Shown piece after piece: positions 31,921-43,857 of a DNA stretch of 64,000 nt (within the stretch, counting starts at the first letter, position 1; the number at the start of each line of letters is the position of its first letter). Origin of the DNA: Notolepis coatsorum (lineage: Eukaryota; Chordata; Actinopteri; Aulopiformes; Paralepididae); assembly GCA_963971535.1 (NCBI GenBank), contig OZ020594.1, forward strand, positions 113,939,418-114,003,417. The letters are read 5' to 3'. The position numbers and the translations under genes were made by a program. The notes beneath the pieces were generated by a model. That model saw only the letters and a program-made list of their open reading frames with translations, searched no databases and was not told the DNA's origin.

Positions 31921-32632
31921 TCTTCATTCTTAACCGTATCCTAGGGCCGGAGGTTACTAGCACATAGCCTTAAGGAGGGATCTTTATGATCGCTAGGTCA
32001 GTCAAATCAGAAAAAACTAAAAACTGTAATCCAAAGTGGCAAAGAGTGTATATCTCCAGGTATCAGTCTATGCGTGTATGTCTATGTATTAGTCTATGGG
32101 TGTATATATATGTATCATGGGTGTATGTATATGTATTAGTCTATGGGTGTATATCTATGCGTCAGTCTATGGGTTCTCTAGGAATCAATTACTCAAACTA
32201 AATAAAGAGAGCCGTATAACTATCAACAAATGAATTTAGATAGTGACCTGGATGCTGAAATGGCATTTTGTCGCTCACCCTCTTACAACCCTGAGTTCAC
32301 AGTTTGACTCTTAAGAATGTGTCATTGTCTAAATCATCTTAGCGATCCGGAAAGTATATATAAGGTATATATCTTAAACAGTAACACATGCTTCTTTGCT
32401 CTGTGCTTGGTTCATGACCAATGACTATATTGCCATAATGAGGGTGGTTGCTACTGTATAATTCATTTTAGATTAAATAGTAACTCATTAAATATAACTT
32501 GAAGGGGAAACTTTTAAATCCTATGGACTATATGAATTGGTCTTCACCACTGTGGTAAATTTACCTAAGTGAAATAAATAAAGTATATACATTACATCCC
32601 TTTTTGGCTGTTGAAAGAAGACCTGTTATTCT

Positions 32633-32848
32633 TCAATCTCCAGGAATGCGGCATAGCTTAGCTATGGGCCTATCAATAATGGAGGTTTTCGTCTGGAGCT
32701 TCACTGCACGGGTCAGACCTCCTGCATCAGGCTTGGTCTCCTGTACTCTGCCTAGTGGCCACGACCCCCGTGGAGCGGTTGGGTCAACTACCAGGACGAC
32801 ATCTCCAATGTTAAAGTTTTTTCCTTTTTTTTTCTCACTGTGCTCCAT
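32633..32848 (-). pseudogene. Nested BEL: integrase C-terminal (DUF5641-like) domain
   Basis: The frame reads FNIGDVVLVVDPTAPRGSWP, then LGRVQETKPDAGG and KTSIIDRPIAKL, the conserved chromatin/DNA-binding-like C-terminus of BEL integrases. It is a fragment: the DDE catalytic core that should precede it is missing, so the zinc-binding part at 32860-33160 is joined almost directly. Confidence 0.75.
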
Positions 32849-34083
32849 TTCGGTCTTCCTTGGAGTAGCAGAAGGTATTCTTGTGTCCTGGCGTAGAGGT
32901 CAGATCTCTCGCAGAAGATGGTTTGTAGGCCTTCATCCAGTATAGGATCGATCTTACTGTTCTTCTGCACTCTGAATGGAGCGGTTTCCAGCACTGCCAT
33001 TTCCACTGGGAAGGATTGCTTTTGAACATAGGTGATGACTGACCTCTCTGCCTGTGAGAGGTCTTCCACTGTGAGGAGCTGTCCACCAAGTGTGGTCCTG
33101 AAAGCGCCTAGCTCAGTGCTCACCTTTTGGCTGCTCGAGTGGGTGTGGCTGTGACCTGGGGAAAGCTCTTTGCGCTTTTTGACGGTCAACATCAGAGCAT
33201 TCTTCCTAGTGTGCTCGTTACCAATGTACTTGAGTACTGTTTGGCTATCCCCGGCCCCTATGTGACCACATAACTCTGCTTGGCTATCCCCGGCCCCTAT
33301 GTGTCCACATAACTCTGCTCTCTTCATGTCTGCTGAGGTCTTGTCCTCTGCCCTCTTCATATCTGCTGGGGTCTTCTCTGCCCTCTTCATGTCTGCTGGG
33401 GTCTTGTCCTCTGCCCTCTTCATATCTGCTGGGGTCTTGTCCTCTGCTGCCCTCTTCATGTCTGCTGAGGTATTGTCCTCTGCCCTCTTCATGTCTGCTG
33501 AGGTATTGTCCTCTGCCCTCTTCATATCTGCTGGGGTCTTCTCTGCCCTCTTCATGTCTGCTGGGGTCTTGTCCTCTGCCCTCTTCATGTCTGCTGAGGT
33601 CTTCCCCTCCGATGCCAGGCTTCTGGATTTTTCCTCACAGGGACTCTGGACCGGTGTGGTGAGAACAGGCGCCTCCCTATTGGCTGCTGCGATGGCCTCA
33701 GAACCATGTGGCCAAGACACAGGAAGTCCCCGTCTGAAATGCACCTGCGGCGCCTCCCGTTGGGCAGAGGGGTGGGCTCCGTCCTTCTCTTGCGGCCCGG
33801 CTTTTGCGGGAGAAGTGAGGGGCGAGGCCTGTGGCAGAGGGCTGTCGGTGAAAGGACGGGGCCGCTGGTTGACCATCGAGGTGGAGGACGGGAACTGGGC
33901 AGGGGGGTCCCTCGGGAACCGGAACTTCCTAAACGAAGACTGAGGGTACAGAGGCGTCGGTGACATGGGCATGACAGGTCGAATATTGTGCACTAGTTGG
34001 GGCTGGTGCTGGTCATTAATGTCATCTGGCTGAGCATCGGGCCAACTGTGAGCATTACCATCGTTAACATTAAAAAAGGGCAA
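32788..34083 (-). CDS. Nested BEL: chimeric gag/integrase ORF with 10-11-residue repeats
   Basis: A 431-residue open frame. Residues 1-165 are Pro/Gln-rich and gag-like. Residues about 168-260 hold nine tandem copies of a unit such as KTPADMKRAED with DNTSADMKRAE variants, and then two copies of ELCGHIGAGDSQ. The C-terminal third contains LLTVEDLSQAERSVITYVQK and VQKNSKIDPILDEG, the pre-integrase region of BEL pol, and then runs out of frame. No catalytic residues are present. The internal deletion has joined gag-like and pol sequence. Whether the frame is translated is unknown. Confidence 0.6.
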   Translation of the reverse strand: MPFFNVNDGNAHSWPDAQPDDINDQHQPQLVHNIRPVMPMSPTPLYPQSSFRKFRFPRDPPAQFPSSTSMVNQRPRPFTDSPLPQASPLTSPAKAGPQEKDGAHPSAQREAPQVHFRRGLPVSWPHGSEAIAAANREAPVLTTPVQSPCEEKSRSLASEGKTSADMKRAEDKTPADMKRAEKTPADMKRAEDNTSADMKRAEDNTSADMKRAAEDKTPADMKRAEDKTPADMKRAEKTPADMKRAEDKTSADMKRAELCGHIGAGDSQAELCGHIGAGDSQTVLKYIGNEHTRKNALMLTVKKRKELSPGHSHTHSSSQKVSTELGAFRTTLGGQLLTVEDLSQAERSVITYVQKQSFPVEMAVLETAPFRVQKNSKIDPILDEGLQTIFCERSDLYARTQEYLLLLQGRPKWSTVRKKKEKTLTLEMSSW

Positions 34084-34204
34084 GTAATGTGCTCCTGCCT
34101 TGCTCCTAACAGCACCTATGTCATATGGATGAATTGAAACATCTGGCTTTGAATATACCAGCGCCCATTTCCACTGGGAAGGATTGGCTGTGCTGGCTGC
34201 TATT

Positions 34205-34492
34205 TCACCTTGTAATTCTAATGTTTCTCTCCTTTTTTTTTAATGTTTCTCTCTTTTTTTTTAACATTTGTTCCTGTTCTTCAATTGCATGTTTTTCTTG
34301 TAACATAGAAGCTTTGGCCAATAAATATCGTCTCTCTGCCTCCGCGTTGATGCGTATGGAGGAAGAGGAGGAGTGGTGGGAGGAAGAGTGAGACGACCTC
34401 GTTGAGCGTGCGTCTGTCATCCTATTTGGATGCGCGCAGCTGCGCCTCATTATGTCATTAACGGGCAGGTCTGCCTTATCTGAACTCGCCAT
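34205..34492 (-). pseudogene. Nested BEL: gag N-terminus
   Basis: Starts MASSDKADLPVND. A Ser/His-rich part and a charged coil (LLAKASMLQEKHAIEEQEQM, then KKKRETLKKKE) follow, as in fish BEL gag. The frame is lost in T-tracts at about 34233-34262, where slippage is likely. The neighbouring 34440-34780 contains a direct ~160-bp duplication around GCGCGCAGCTGCGCCTCAT. Confidence 0.65.
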
Positions 34493-35125
34493 TTTAATTC
34501 AGAATAAACAAATAAATAAATCCACAAGGTCTTCGACGTGTTTAGAAACAGTGGCTGGTTATTTCATTATCATTGTCTCTCAGTTTGGTTACAGCCGCAC
34601 GCCAGGCCGGCGTTTCCTTGTCTTGATGCGCGCAGCTGCGCCTCATCCATGTCATTAACGGGCGTCTGAACTCGCCATATTAATTCAGAATAAACAAACC
34701 AATGAATCCAAAAGGTCTTCAACAGTGGCTGGTTATTTCATTATCCTTGTCTTCTCTCTTTATCCACGATATGTCACCAGCACAAAATAAAATATTCACT
34801 GTCCATAAACATCGTTATCAGAGGCAAACGTCCGTTTAGTAATAATAATGGCATTTATTCCAAACGAATAATTATTCATGTGGCGTTGGTTTTTTGCAAA
34901 CACATACCTCAATTGTTTGTTTGCTTGCTTGTTTACAGCCGTCAGGCCGGCGTTTCCTCTGTTTGTAGCCGCGCCTCGGGCCGGCGCTTGTCGTTCCTTT
35001 GGACCCGTATGATCCTCCAATAATCCTTGCTCTTCAATCGCAGCTTGTCATTTGGCTTGGCTTCAGCCCGTTCCTTCGGATCCCAATAATCCGTGCTCTT
35101 CAATCGCAGCTTGTCATTGACTTGA

Positions 35126-35578
35126 TGTAGTGGCCAAAATCCCAACAGGTTTGTCTTATAACCTATTTGAATCTTCCACTTGTAGGTTGGGAAGCAGTGT
35201 CAGACTCGCAGTCGCAGAACAGAAACCACAGCACGTTTTTGTTGTTCCTTTTGCTCTTTTAATGGTCCAGCAACTGGCAGCAAGAACAAAACATGAAAAC
35301 AATATCGCACATAAAAGTAAAACAGGAGATCCTAATAATCTTAGTAACAAAACAAGAGATCCCAATAATCTCTAAACAAAAAGGTTGCGTCTGCGTTGCG
35401 TGTCAATGACAGTATTGCTGCTGCCTGCTGCTCTGCCGTCACACGCCGCACCTGTGGCTTATAGCGTTAGCCCCGCCCCATTCACCTGAGCAAAGCGCCC
35501 CACTCACTGCAACAGAGAAATGTATTAATACAGATTCACAATTAATCAAAACAAATAAGCTTGAATGCGGCTCTTACA
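35126..35578 (-). repeat. LTR of the nested BEL (5' LTR in its own direction)
   Basis: 453 bp, one substitution from 30965-31417. The + strand frame 35130-35375 inside it is spurious. Confidence 0.92.
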
Positions 35579-36440
35579 GGAGTGATGAGATACGCAACTC
35601 CACTCTTGAGGCGAGAGGGGATGCCCACCCTCCACGCATCAAAGGAAGCGACACACCGCTATCTACTGAACACCGAGCGGCGTCTAGCTAAAGACCCCCC
35701 TCAAGCCACTATATACCGTGCTGAGATCGACAAACTGATCACAGCGGGACATATCAAGAAAATCGACAATCAAGAGGCAGACCAGACGACTGAATCCTGG
35801 TACGTGCCCCACCACAAGGTCCACCACAACGGCAAAAACCGCATTGTATTCAACTGCAGTTACCAGATCGGACTACAGAACCTGAATAAATTGCTCTTAC
35901 CCGGCCCGACACTCGGCCCCTCCCTCCTCGGCGTACTACTACGTTTCCGCCAAGACAAAGTGGCCATCAGCGGCGACATCAAAGGGATGTTCCTGCAGGT
36001 GCGACTGATGGAGGAGGACAAGCCCCTGCTGCGGTTCCTGTGGAGAGAGAGGATCGACGATGAACAACCCTCCATCTATCAATGGGAGGTCCTCCCCTTC
36101 GGCACCACATGCAGCCCATGCTGCGCCACGTTCGCACTACAAAAGCACGTGACCGAAGACCCTGGAGCTGACGAGGAGGTCAGACAAAGCGTAGAGAGGA
36201 GTTTCTACGTGGACAACTGTCTACAAAGCGTATCAACGCCAGAAGAAGCCGAAGCCATCCTACTTAAGCTCCGAGCCTCCCTGATCAAAGGCGGCTTCGA
36301 CCTTAGGCAGTGGGCCAGCAGTGACCCTCAAGTACTTCGCAGCCTCTCCCCAGAGACAAAGGCAGCAAGCAGCGAGACCTGGATGGCGACCACCCCAGGT
36401 GAAGCACAGGAAATTACATTGGGCCTCGTCTGGAGCTTCA
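35579..36440 (+). pseudogene. BEL reverse transcriptase
   Basis: This continues the pol frame interrupted at 30964 (…VDG joins VMRYATPLL). RT features are KNRIVFNCSYQ, LLRFRQDKVAISGDIKGMFL (first catalytic Asp), WEVLPFGTTCSP and SFYVDNCLQS. The last shows YVDN where most RTs have YVDD; I recall this variant as frequent in vertebrate BEL elements. Frame is lost near 36440 by a small indel, and the RNase H part continues in the next frame. Confidence 0.85.
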
Positions 36441-37337
36441 GACTCGCTCCATTATAAACACACACCCCTGACCCAGGAGCAGGGAAGGTCGACCCCTCCA
36501 CCGACCACTCGACGGAGCGTATACAGAACACTCGCAAGCCAATACGACCCGCTGGGGTGTATCCTACCTTACACCACTCGGGCGAAGATGCTTGTGCGAG
36601 AACTGTGGGACAAGGAGCAGGGCTGGGAAGACCCCATACCCGACCACCTAGCTTCCACCTGGAGAGAGTGGGAGAGAGAACTCAACTCGCTCCAAAATGT
36701 GAACATTCGCCGGAGCTACTTCCCACCCACAGTGTGGCTGGAGACGTGTCAGATGGACCTGCACGTCTTCAGTGACGCCTCAGAAGTAGCTTACTTGAGA
36801 GCCCGAGAGGAGGGAGGAGAAGTACACACAGCTTTCGTCCTGGCTCGCTCAAGAATAGCCCCCCGCAGGCAACAATCTATCCCGCGTCTAGAGCTCTGCG
36901 CAGCTCTGGTAGGCGCGCAACTCTACACGCTGATACAACGTGAACTCACCATAACGGTGCAAAGGACAATCTTGTGGTCAGACTCCATGACTGTGCTCAC
37001 ATGGATCCAGTCCGATTCTTGTCGATACAAAGTCTTCGTCGGAGTCCGAGTCACCGAGATTCAAGACTTGGTAGGATCAGCGTGCTGGAGGTACGTTGAC
37101 ACCAAGCAGAACCCAGCAGATGTCATCACACGGGGGATGTCTCTAGACGACATCACACGTCCCAACATTTACAGTGACGGTCCTGAGTTCCTCAAGCTCC
37201 CGGAGGAGGAGTGGCCTACCCCCACACCACGGGAGGCTAGTCAAGAGGAGGCAGAGATCAAGAAGTCTATGTTCTGCGGGCTGACGCACGTCCCAGCTCC
37301 AACGGACCCTAACATAGACGACTGCTTAACCTTTTAA
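36440..37337 (+). pseudogene. BEL RT end and RNase H
   Basis: The frame reads DSLHYKHTPLTQEQ, then LASQYDPLGCILPYTTRAKM (end of RT/connection). RNase H follows with MDLHVFSDASEVAYLR (first Asp; a few residues appear deleted compared with the usual ASE.AYGSVAYLR), RLELCAALVGAQL (Glu), LWSDSMTVLTWI (Asp) and VDTKQNPADVITRG (final Asp region). RNase H removes the RNA template in reverse transcription. It ends at an in-frame TAA (37335-37337). Confidence 0.8.
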
Positions 37338-38786
37338 AGTGCGCAGAAAAAGACGTTCTTGTGGCACCACCCTGAGGTTCCCCCCACCACAGACATTGAC
37401 GCATCAAACTACGCAGAGGCAACACTCCTTCTGCTAAAGCGAGCCCAAAGAGACTCATTTCCAGATGAGCTAGACTGCCTGCAGGGAAAAAAGCCAATCC
37501 CTTCAGACAGCCGACTGCTCACTTTGGCCCCCGAGCTCGACACCCAGGACCTCATCAGGGTGGGTGGTCGTCTGAGACGGGCCCCGGACTTGACGGATGA
37601 TGTCAAGTATCCTATCGTCCTCAACAGCCGACACAAGGTAACCGAGCTTATCATACAGAAGTACGACGAGGATGTGCACCACGCGGGGGCAGAGAGAGTC
37701 TTCGCTGAGATCCGACGCCGTTACTGGATACTGCAAGGGAGAGAAGCAGTACGTCGCTTCCAACGGACTTGTCTAGACTGTCGCAAGTGGCGAGCACAGC
37801 CCAGTATACCTATGATGGCCGACCTGCCTCCCTGCCGCCTCCGACTCGGCGAGAAGGCCTTCCACTCCACAGGCGTGGACTGCTTCGGCCCGCTCTACGT
37901 CAAGAAAGGAAGAGGGACAGAGAAGAGGTGGGGCATTGTGTACAAGTGTATGACCACACGAGCTATTCATATAGAAATCCTCCAGACCATGAGTACGGAT
38001 TCATTCCTCATGTCCTTCCGGAGATTTAAATCCCGAAGAGGAAGCCCGTCTGTGTTGTTGTCCGATCAAGGGACAAACTTCAAAGGCGGAGAAAGAGAAC
38101 TGAGAGAGAGTTTCCAGGCCATGGGTGAAGGACTTAAGACCCACCTCGCTCCCTCTCAGATCAAATTCCAGTTCAACCCCCCGAACGCCCCTCATTTCGG
38201 GGGAACCTGGGAAAGAGAAGTCCGTTCTATAAAGACTGCTCTGTACACCGTGCTTGGGGCCCAGACCGTGGCGGAAGAAGTCCTCACGACAGTCCTCACG
38301 GAGATCGAGGGCGTCTTGAACTCGAAGCCCCTCGGTTACGTCTCAAGTGATGTAGCAGACTTCGACCCAGTCACCCCAAACTATCTCTTGATGGGGCGGC
38401 TGGACCCTGCCCTTCCACAGGCGGTGTACAGACCTGAGGAAGTGAACGGCCGAAGAATGTGGAGATACAGTCAGGTATTGGCTGATCAGTTTTGGAACAG
38501 TTTCCTCCTCCACTACCTACCGTCCCTCCAAGCCCGTCAGAAGTGGGTAAAGGACAGGGACAACCTGAAGGTGGACACAGTCGTTATGATCATAGACCAG
38601 TCACTACCCCGAGCTACGTGGCCGGCCGGCCGCGTAAGCAAAGTGATTACTGGTGCCGATGGGAAGGTCAGAGCGGCAGAAGTCATAGTCCAAGGGCGGA
38701 CTTACACCCGACCCGTGGCAAAGCTGATAGAGTTGCCGGAGATCCCTGACTTCCCTGATGACGACCATGACCCACTGACTTTGTAG
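37338..38786 (+). pseudogene. BEL integrase
   Basis: It continues in the same frame as RNase H after one TAA. A zinc-binding region has HHAGAERVFAEIRRRYWI and TCLDCRKW (His/His/Cys/Cys). The DDE core has GVDCFGPLYV, LLSDQGTNFKGG and FGGTWEREVRSIK (Asp, Asp, Glu all kept). The C-terminal part VVMIIDQSLPRATWPAGRV, TRPVAKLIEL is the DUF5641-like region. About 475 residues, without frameshifts. It would join cDNA ends to the genome, but the upstream stop would block normal polyprotein synthesis. Confidence 0.88.
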
Positions 38787-39669
38787 ATTGCCCTACTCCT
38801 CACAACAAATATTGAGCAGTTGACTGGACTATTAATCTGTCTCCCTTAACTAATTAGGTGCGGACTAATTAGGAGGCGGCTGTTGTGAAGGGCCAGATTA
38901 AAGCTGAGAATCTACATTTATTGTTTTATATACCTTGTATATTATTTATATATACACGTTATATCCCTTTAAGCCTGCGTTTGAATCCTAGTAATATTCG
39001 CTTTCCTTATTGGATAACGCTATCGGCGCCAGACGGCAAGCCCCCAAAGTCAGGTTCAAAGGCGAGTCCGGGCATGTCGCAACATGCCTGGAGATGGCGC
39101 ATTGATTCGAGACGAGAACTGAGGTTCGGCACTAGAAAGCCACTTAAGTATATATACGGCGGCAGGTGCGAACAGTAGCTGTTCATCGTTCATCACGTTC
39201 AGTGTGATTCTAATGTAGTGAGAAGCAGTTCGTCTAACAGAGCGTTGAGAACCACGTGCGAAGTGAATAGTAAAGTGTCAGATTTAATGCAGTAACGTTA
39301 AGTTCGACTTAGCTTAATGTGAAGTAAAGAGTCGTTAATTATTGTGTATCGTGCCAACAGCAGTTCGTTCGTGTGCAGCATTACCCAGCAGTTCGTTCGT
39401 TTAGCTAGTGGACCTTAGCCAGTGTGCGTGGACTAAATACATTGGTGCCAGCACACGAGGAGGCCTAGTCGGAGAACCTACTGGACATGTGCATATTGGA
39501 ACCGACGGCGGCGATTGCAGAACCAGTATTGGTTGGATTATAGTGATTGTGGAACGTACTACCTGGAGAAGAGCATCGTTAATACCCACTGTCGTTTGGA
39601 TTTAACCACCTTGAGGATCTACATTCGGGCTGGCTTCGTGGACCGAGGCTAGCTGGCTATCATCATTGC

Positions 39670-40875
39670 TGTTACAAAGGGTCAGATTAAACCGAATATA
39701 TATATTTATTGCCTGAGATCCCATGTATAATATTTGTATATCGTTTGATATCCCTTGTATATTCTTTGTACATATACACGGAATATCCCTTTACCTGGTA
39801 CAGGACTGACCATAATATTCGTTCTCCTATTGGAAGCGATCCCCTAGGCGCCACGGCCATACCCCCCAATGTCTAGTTCAAAGTCACCGCTAAGACATGC
39901 CTGAACATGCCCAGGTTTGCGCAGGAATACGAGACAGAAATAAGGTTGGCACTAGATTATTCACCGTACGTATAAATACGTCGCAGGTGGATACAGCAGT
40001 AGTCTTGTCTTATCCTAAAACGTTCGTTCAACGTATCGTTTGTTCCTTACTAGTAAAGCCTTCATCACGAGTCAACGACCAAGTGAAGTGAGCAACCTTG
40101 CGTCTAAATAGAGCACTTATAACCGCGTGCGAATAGGATAGTAAAAGAGTCAGAGCTTAGTGAAATAATGTCAAGTTCGACCTAGTTAAATGTGAAGTAC
40201 CGTGCACCGGAGAATCTACACCGGTGAATGCAGAGCCCTTTCCGGCTGGATTATTGCTTTGGGACTGTAGCTGTTGGAGCGGAGAATCGTCTACACCCAC
40301 TACTGTGTGGGATTTACCCTGTGAGGAGCACCGTCGAGCCCGCCTCTAGGACCCCTGAGGCTGGCTAGCTTTCCTCCATGCGGCACTGCATACCGGAGAA
40401 TAGCTGTTGTTCGTCTACGGATCAAGGGATTATTGCACTGTCTCCTGTACCTGGAGTCTCCTTATTCCTCGTTGACCCAGACTTTCTGCTACCGACAAAT
40501 CCTCTCCCCTGCTGGCTTACAACCGGAGGGACCCCTTTAGTATCTCCAGCTGACCTACTAGTGTACCATATATAATTCTTATGATACAGGTGGTATTAAT
40601 TATCTCCTGCGTAATATTCTCATGGATTTACGCTCTTGACCTATTCATGCACATTCTTCGCCTTACAAGCGCAACTCTCAATCTTGATAAGTAATGTAAG
40701 ATAATCTTCGTGCTGCTAATAAATATTCTTCTAAACAGTATTTCTTGTGAAGCCGTGTTATTGTGGGGGTGTTCATCTCATACTGTATGGCCAGTAGTAA
40801 TGTACATAACTCAGTAGTGGTTTAATGATACCATACTTATTCAATACAGTCAGGGAATTGTACCCCTCAGTTACA
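39670..40875 (+). repeat. Solo LTR of a related BEL element
   Basis: Starts TGTTACAAAGGGTCAG and ends CCCCTCAGTTACA, like the host LTR, but is diverged inside (1,206 bp). Target duplication ATTGC is on both sides (39665-39669, 40876-40880). No internal region remains, so it is the product of LTR-LTR recombination. Confidence 0.92.
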
Positions 40876-41358
40876 ATTGCTATCGTGCAATTGGATTACA
40901 GTTATTGCTTTGATGCTGAGCTTTGGATTACAAGGACTGGATTATGTACGTGAACCCCCTTCTTCTTCAATTGATCAGACTGAGTATCCGAACATTCCTC
41001 TCTCCTCCAGAGCTTACATCTCTGGGAGGAAACCCCTTGTCTCCAGCGGTACCAGCGTTTCCCCCTATAATTGCCATCCTACGCCAGGCGGCGTTAGCCT
41101 AGTACCCCATCGTAGGAATTATTCTATTCCCACTGACTTTTGCTACTGACTGACTTATGCATATTCTTCGCCATACAAGCGCGACCCTAATTCTCATATC
41201 TGTACAATTTGCTGCATAATAATAAATACCCTCAATGATATTTCTTTGTCCCCGTGCCGTGTTATTATGAGTGTCTGCCATAATTAGATGTACTGTCTGG
41301 GAAGTAATACTAAGTACATAACTAGCAGTGGTTTAATCTATCACAATCTTTAATACAG

Positions 41359-43376
41359 CCATTTTTCTTTTGCCTAAGTACAAACAGAGTCTCAAGCGAA
41401 CGCCGGTGGTCTCGCGAGAGGTTAAGCGTTGGGCCGTGACGTCAGTGGAGTCACTCCAAGCAGTGCTGGGAAGCACAGAATGGAGTGTATTCCGTGATAA
41501 CACAGCCAATATTAACGAATACACCGAAACGGTGATTGACTATGTCTGTACTCAGGTAGAAGTAATAATCCCCACCACCAAAATTAATATCTACCCAAAT
41601 CAAAAGCCCTGGGTAGACAAATCCGTCCGTGAGGCTCTGAAAGTGCGCACATCAGCATACAACACCGGGCTGGTGACAGGCAACATGGAAGAACACAAGA
41701 TGGCAAGATACAACGTCAGGAGAGCAGTAATAGAGGCAAAACGGCGTTACAGGGATAAAGTTGAACTTCAGTTTGAACAGGCTGACTCTAGAGGCATGTG
41801 GCAGGGCCTCAGAACAATGACAGACTACAAAGGAACCCCCCTCAAACTGAACAGTGACATCTCCTTAGCAAATGATCTCAACTCCTTCTATGCGAGGTTT
41901 GAGGCTGTGAATAACAACACCAGCCTACAAACCACGGCAATGGGGGGGGGGGGGGGGTCTGCTGATGGAGACTCAGTGTTCAGGGTAACAGAGCATGAGG
42001 TGAGACGGATCTTTAAAAAAGTGGATATCAGGAAGGCAGCAGGACCGGACGGCATCCCCGGCCGCGTCCTAAAAGTCTGTGCCGACCAACTGGCCCCGGT
42101 ATTCACTGACATCTTCAACCTGTCCTTGGAACAGGCCGTCATCCCCACCTGTCTGAAGAAGTCCACCATCATCCCTGTACCCAAAAAATCTACGCCCGCT
42201 TGCCTCAACGACTACCGCCCTGTAGCCCTCACCTCCATAGCCATGAAGTGCTTTGAGAAGCTAGTGAAGGGCTACATCTGTTCCTCCCTCCCCATCAACC
42301 TGGACCCTCTGCAATTTGCATATCGCCCCAACAGGTCCACGGAGGACGCCATAGCCCATGTGCTGCACACAGCAGCATCACATCTGGACAAGAGGCAGGG
42401 GAACTATGTGAGAATGCTGTTCATCGACTACAGCTCAGCATTCAATACCATAGTCCCCTCCAAACTCATAGCCAAGCTCAGGGACCTGGGCTTGAACTAT
42501 GACCTGTGCCAGTGGGTCCTGGACTTCCTGACGGGCAGACCCCAGGTGGTAAGAGCCGGCAACTGCACCTCCTCATCCATCACGCTCAACATAGGGGCCC
42601 CCCAGGGCTGTGTTCTGAGCCCCCTCCTCTACTCCCTGTACACGCATGACTGCGTAGCACAGCGGAACAACAACACCATCATCAAATTTGCTGATGACAC
42701 AGTAGTGGTGGGCCTGATCTCTGCCAACGACGAAAGGGCCTACCTGGAAGAGGTAGAGAACCTGTCACAGTGGTGTCAGGAGAACTGCCTCTCCCTGAAC
42801 GTCAGCAAAACAAAAGAGATGATTGTGGACTTCAGGAGGTCGGGGGTCAAGGACTACAGCCCCCTCAGCATCGACGGGGCACCAGTTGAGAGAGTGAACA
42901 GTTTCAAGTACCTCGGAGCCCACATATCCGAGGACTTGACATGGACCACACACATTGACAGTGTTGTGAAGAAGGCACGACAACGCCTCTACTTCCTCAG
43001 GCGCCTAAGGAAGTTCCAAGTCAGTCAGAAGATCCTTAGGAACTTCTACTCATGTACAATAGAGAGCATCCTGACCGGCAACATCACCTCCTGGTTTGGG
43101 AATAGCACTGCACAAGACCGTAGCAGACTACAAAGAGTGACACGTTCAGCCGAACGCACAATTAGAGGGGGGCTTCCCACCCTCCAGAACATTTACAACA
43201 AGCGGTGCAAGGGGAAGGCTAAGAGAATTATTAAGGACTCGAGCCACCCGAACAACTGCCTCTTTGAACTGCTGCCGTCAGGCAAGCGATACCGGAGTCT
43301 TATGGCGAGCACAGAAAGACTCAGAAGGAGCTTCTATCCCCAGGCCATCAGGCTGCTAAACGAAAATAATCGCTAA
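41359..43376 (+). CDS. LINE ORF2 fragment: reverse transcriptase
   Basis: About 670 codons are open with no stop; the true start is lost by 5' truncation. Landmarks are KAAGPDGIPGRVLK, PVPKKSTPACLNDYRPVAL, QFAYRPNRSTEDAI, MLFIDYSSAFNTI (first Asp), GAPQGCVLSPLLYSLYTHDC and IIKFADDTVVVG (catalytic FADD), then LSLNVSKTKEMIVDF and the C-terminal SWFGNSTAQDRSRLQ. A homopolymer of G (41942-41957) encodes a Gly run, which varies in length easily. The endonuclease is missing, so it cannot move on its own. The damage is slight, so it is young. Confidence 0.88.
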
Positions 43377-43857
43377 ACGAACAATAATCACTATGCAACA
43401 ACCATCAAATGTACACAGCACACACACCCACACGCACACACTCACTCAAACAAACAACACACTGCAGCACCCACTCTCCACACTTTAGATCACACAAACA
43501 CACTTACACTTTATATTTATTGATAAAGGATTTGCACTACAACTCGTACACCTACTGTGAATTGTACCTAAACTGCACCTCGTCCATTTATGCCTTGCAC
43601 TATATTGTATTGTATATTAGTACACTGCACAGTATTGTATATTGTATGGTAACTACGTCTACGAACATTGTACATATGTCAAAACTGAACACTGTGACCT
43701 CTTTTTTTACTTCTAATTTTTACTATGTTTTTATTTCATACTTATCTTGTCATGAACAGTCTCTGGAGCGCAACAGTAAGAAGCATTTTGTACAAAAGTA
43801 TTCTGTACTTCTGTATGACAACTATTAAAGAAACTTGAAAGAAACTTGAAACTTGAG
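41359..43857 (+). mobile_element. Rex/L2-group LINE, 5'-truncated, nearly intact RT
   Basis: It starts inside the region after the endonuclease and continues through the whole reverse transcriptase to a 3' UTR and a CTTGAAA-type tail. Shorter copies occur at 7787-9014, 9354-9530 and 63825-64000. The BEL LTR is interrupted exactly between AATACAG and TCAGGG. No convincing target duplication is visible beyond one or two bases. Confidence 0.85.

Larger units (their letters stand above)
30965..35578 (-). mobile_element. Nested BEL/Pao element, internally deleted, minus strand
   Basis: LTRs of exactly 453 bp (30965-31417 and 35126-35578) differ by a single base (T/G about 50 bp before the 3' end). 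The 4-bp target duplication is GGAG. The minus-strand orientation is shown by a purine tract (complement of 31418-31437) next to one LTR and a likely primer site next to the other. The interior keeps gag N-terminal, repetitive, integrase zinc-binding and integrase C-terminal coding pieces but no RT or catalytic integrase core, so it is non-autonomous. It interrupts the larger element's pol. Confidence 0.88.
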
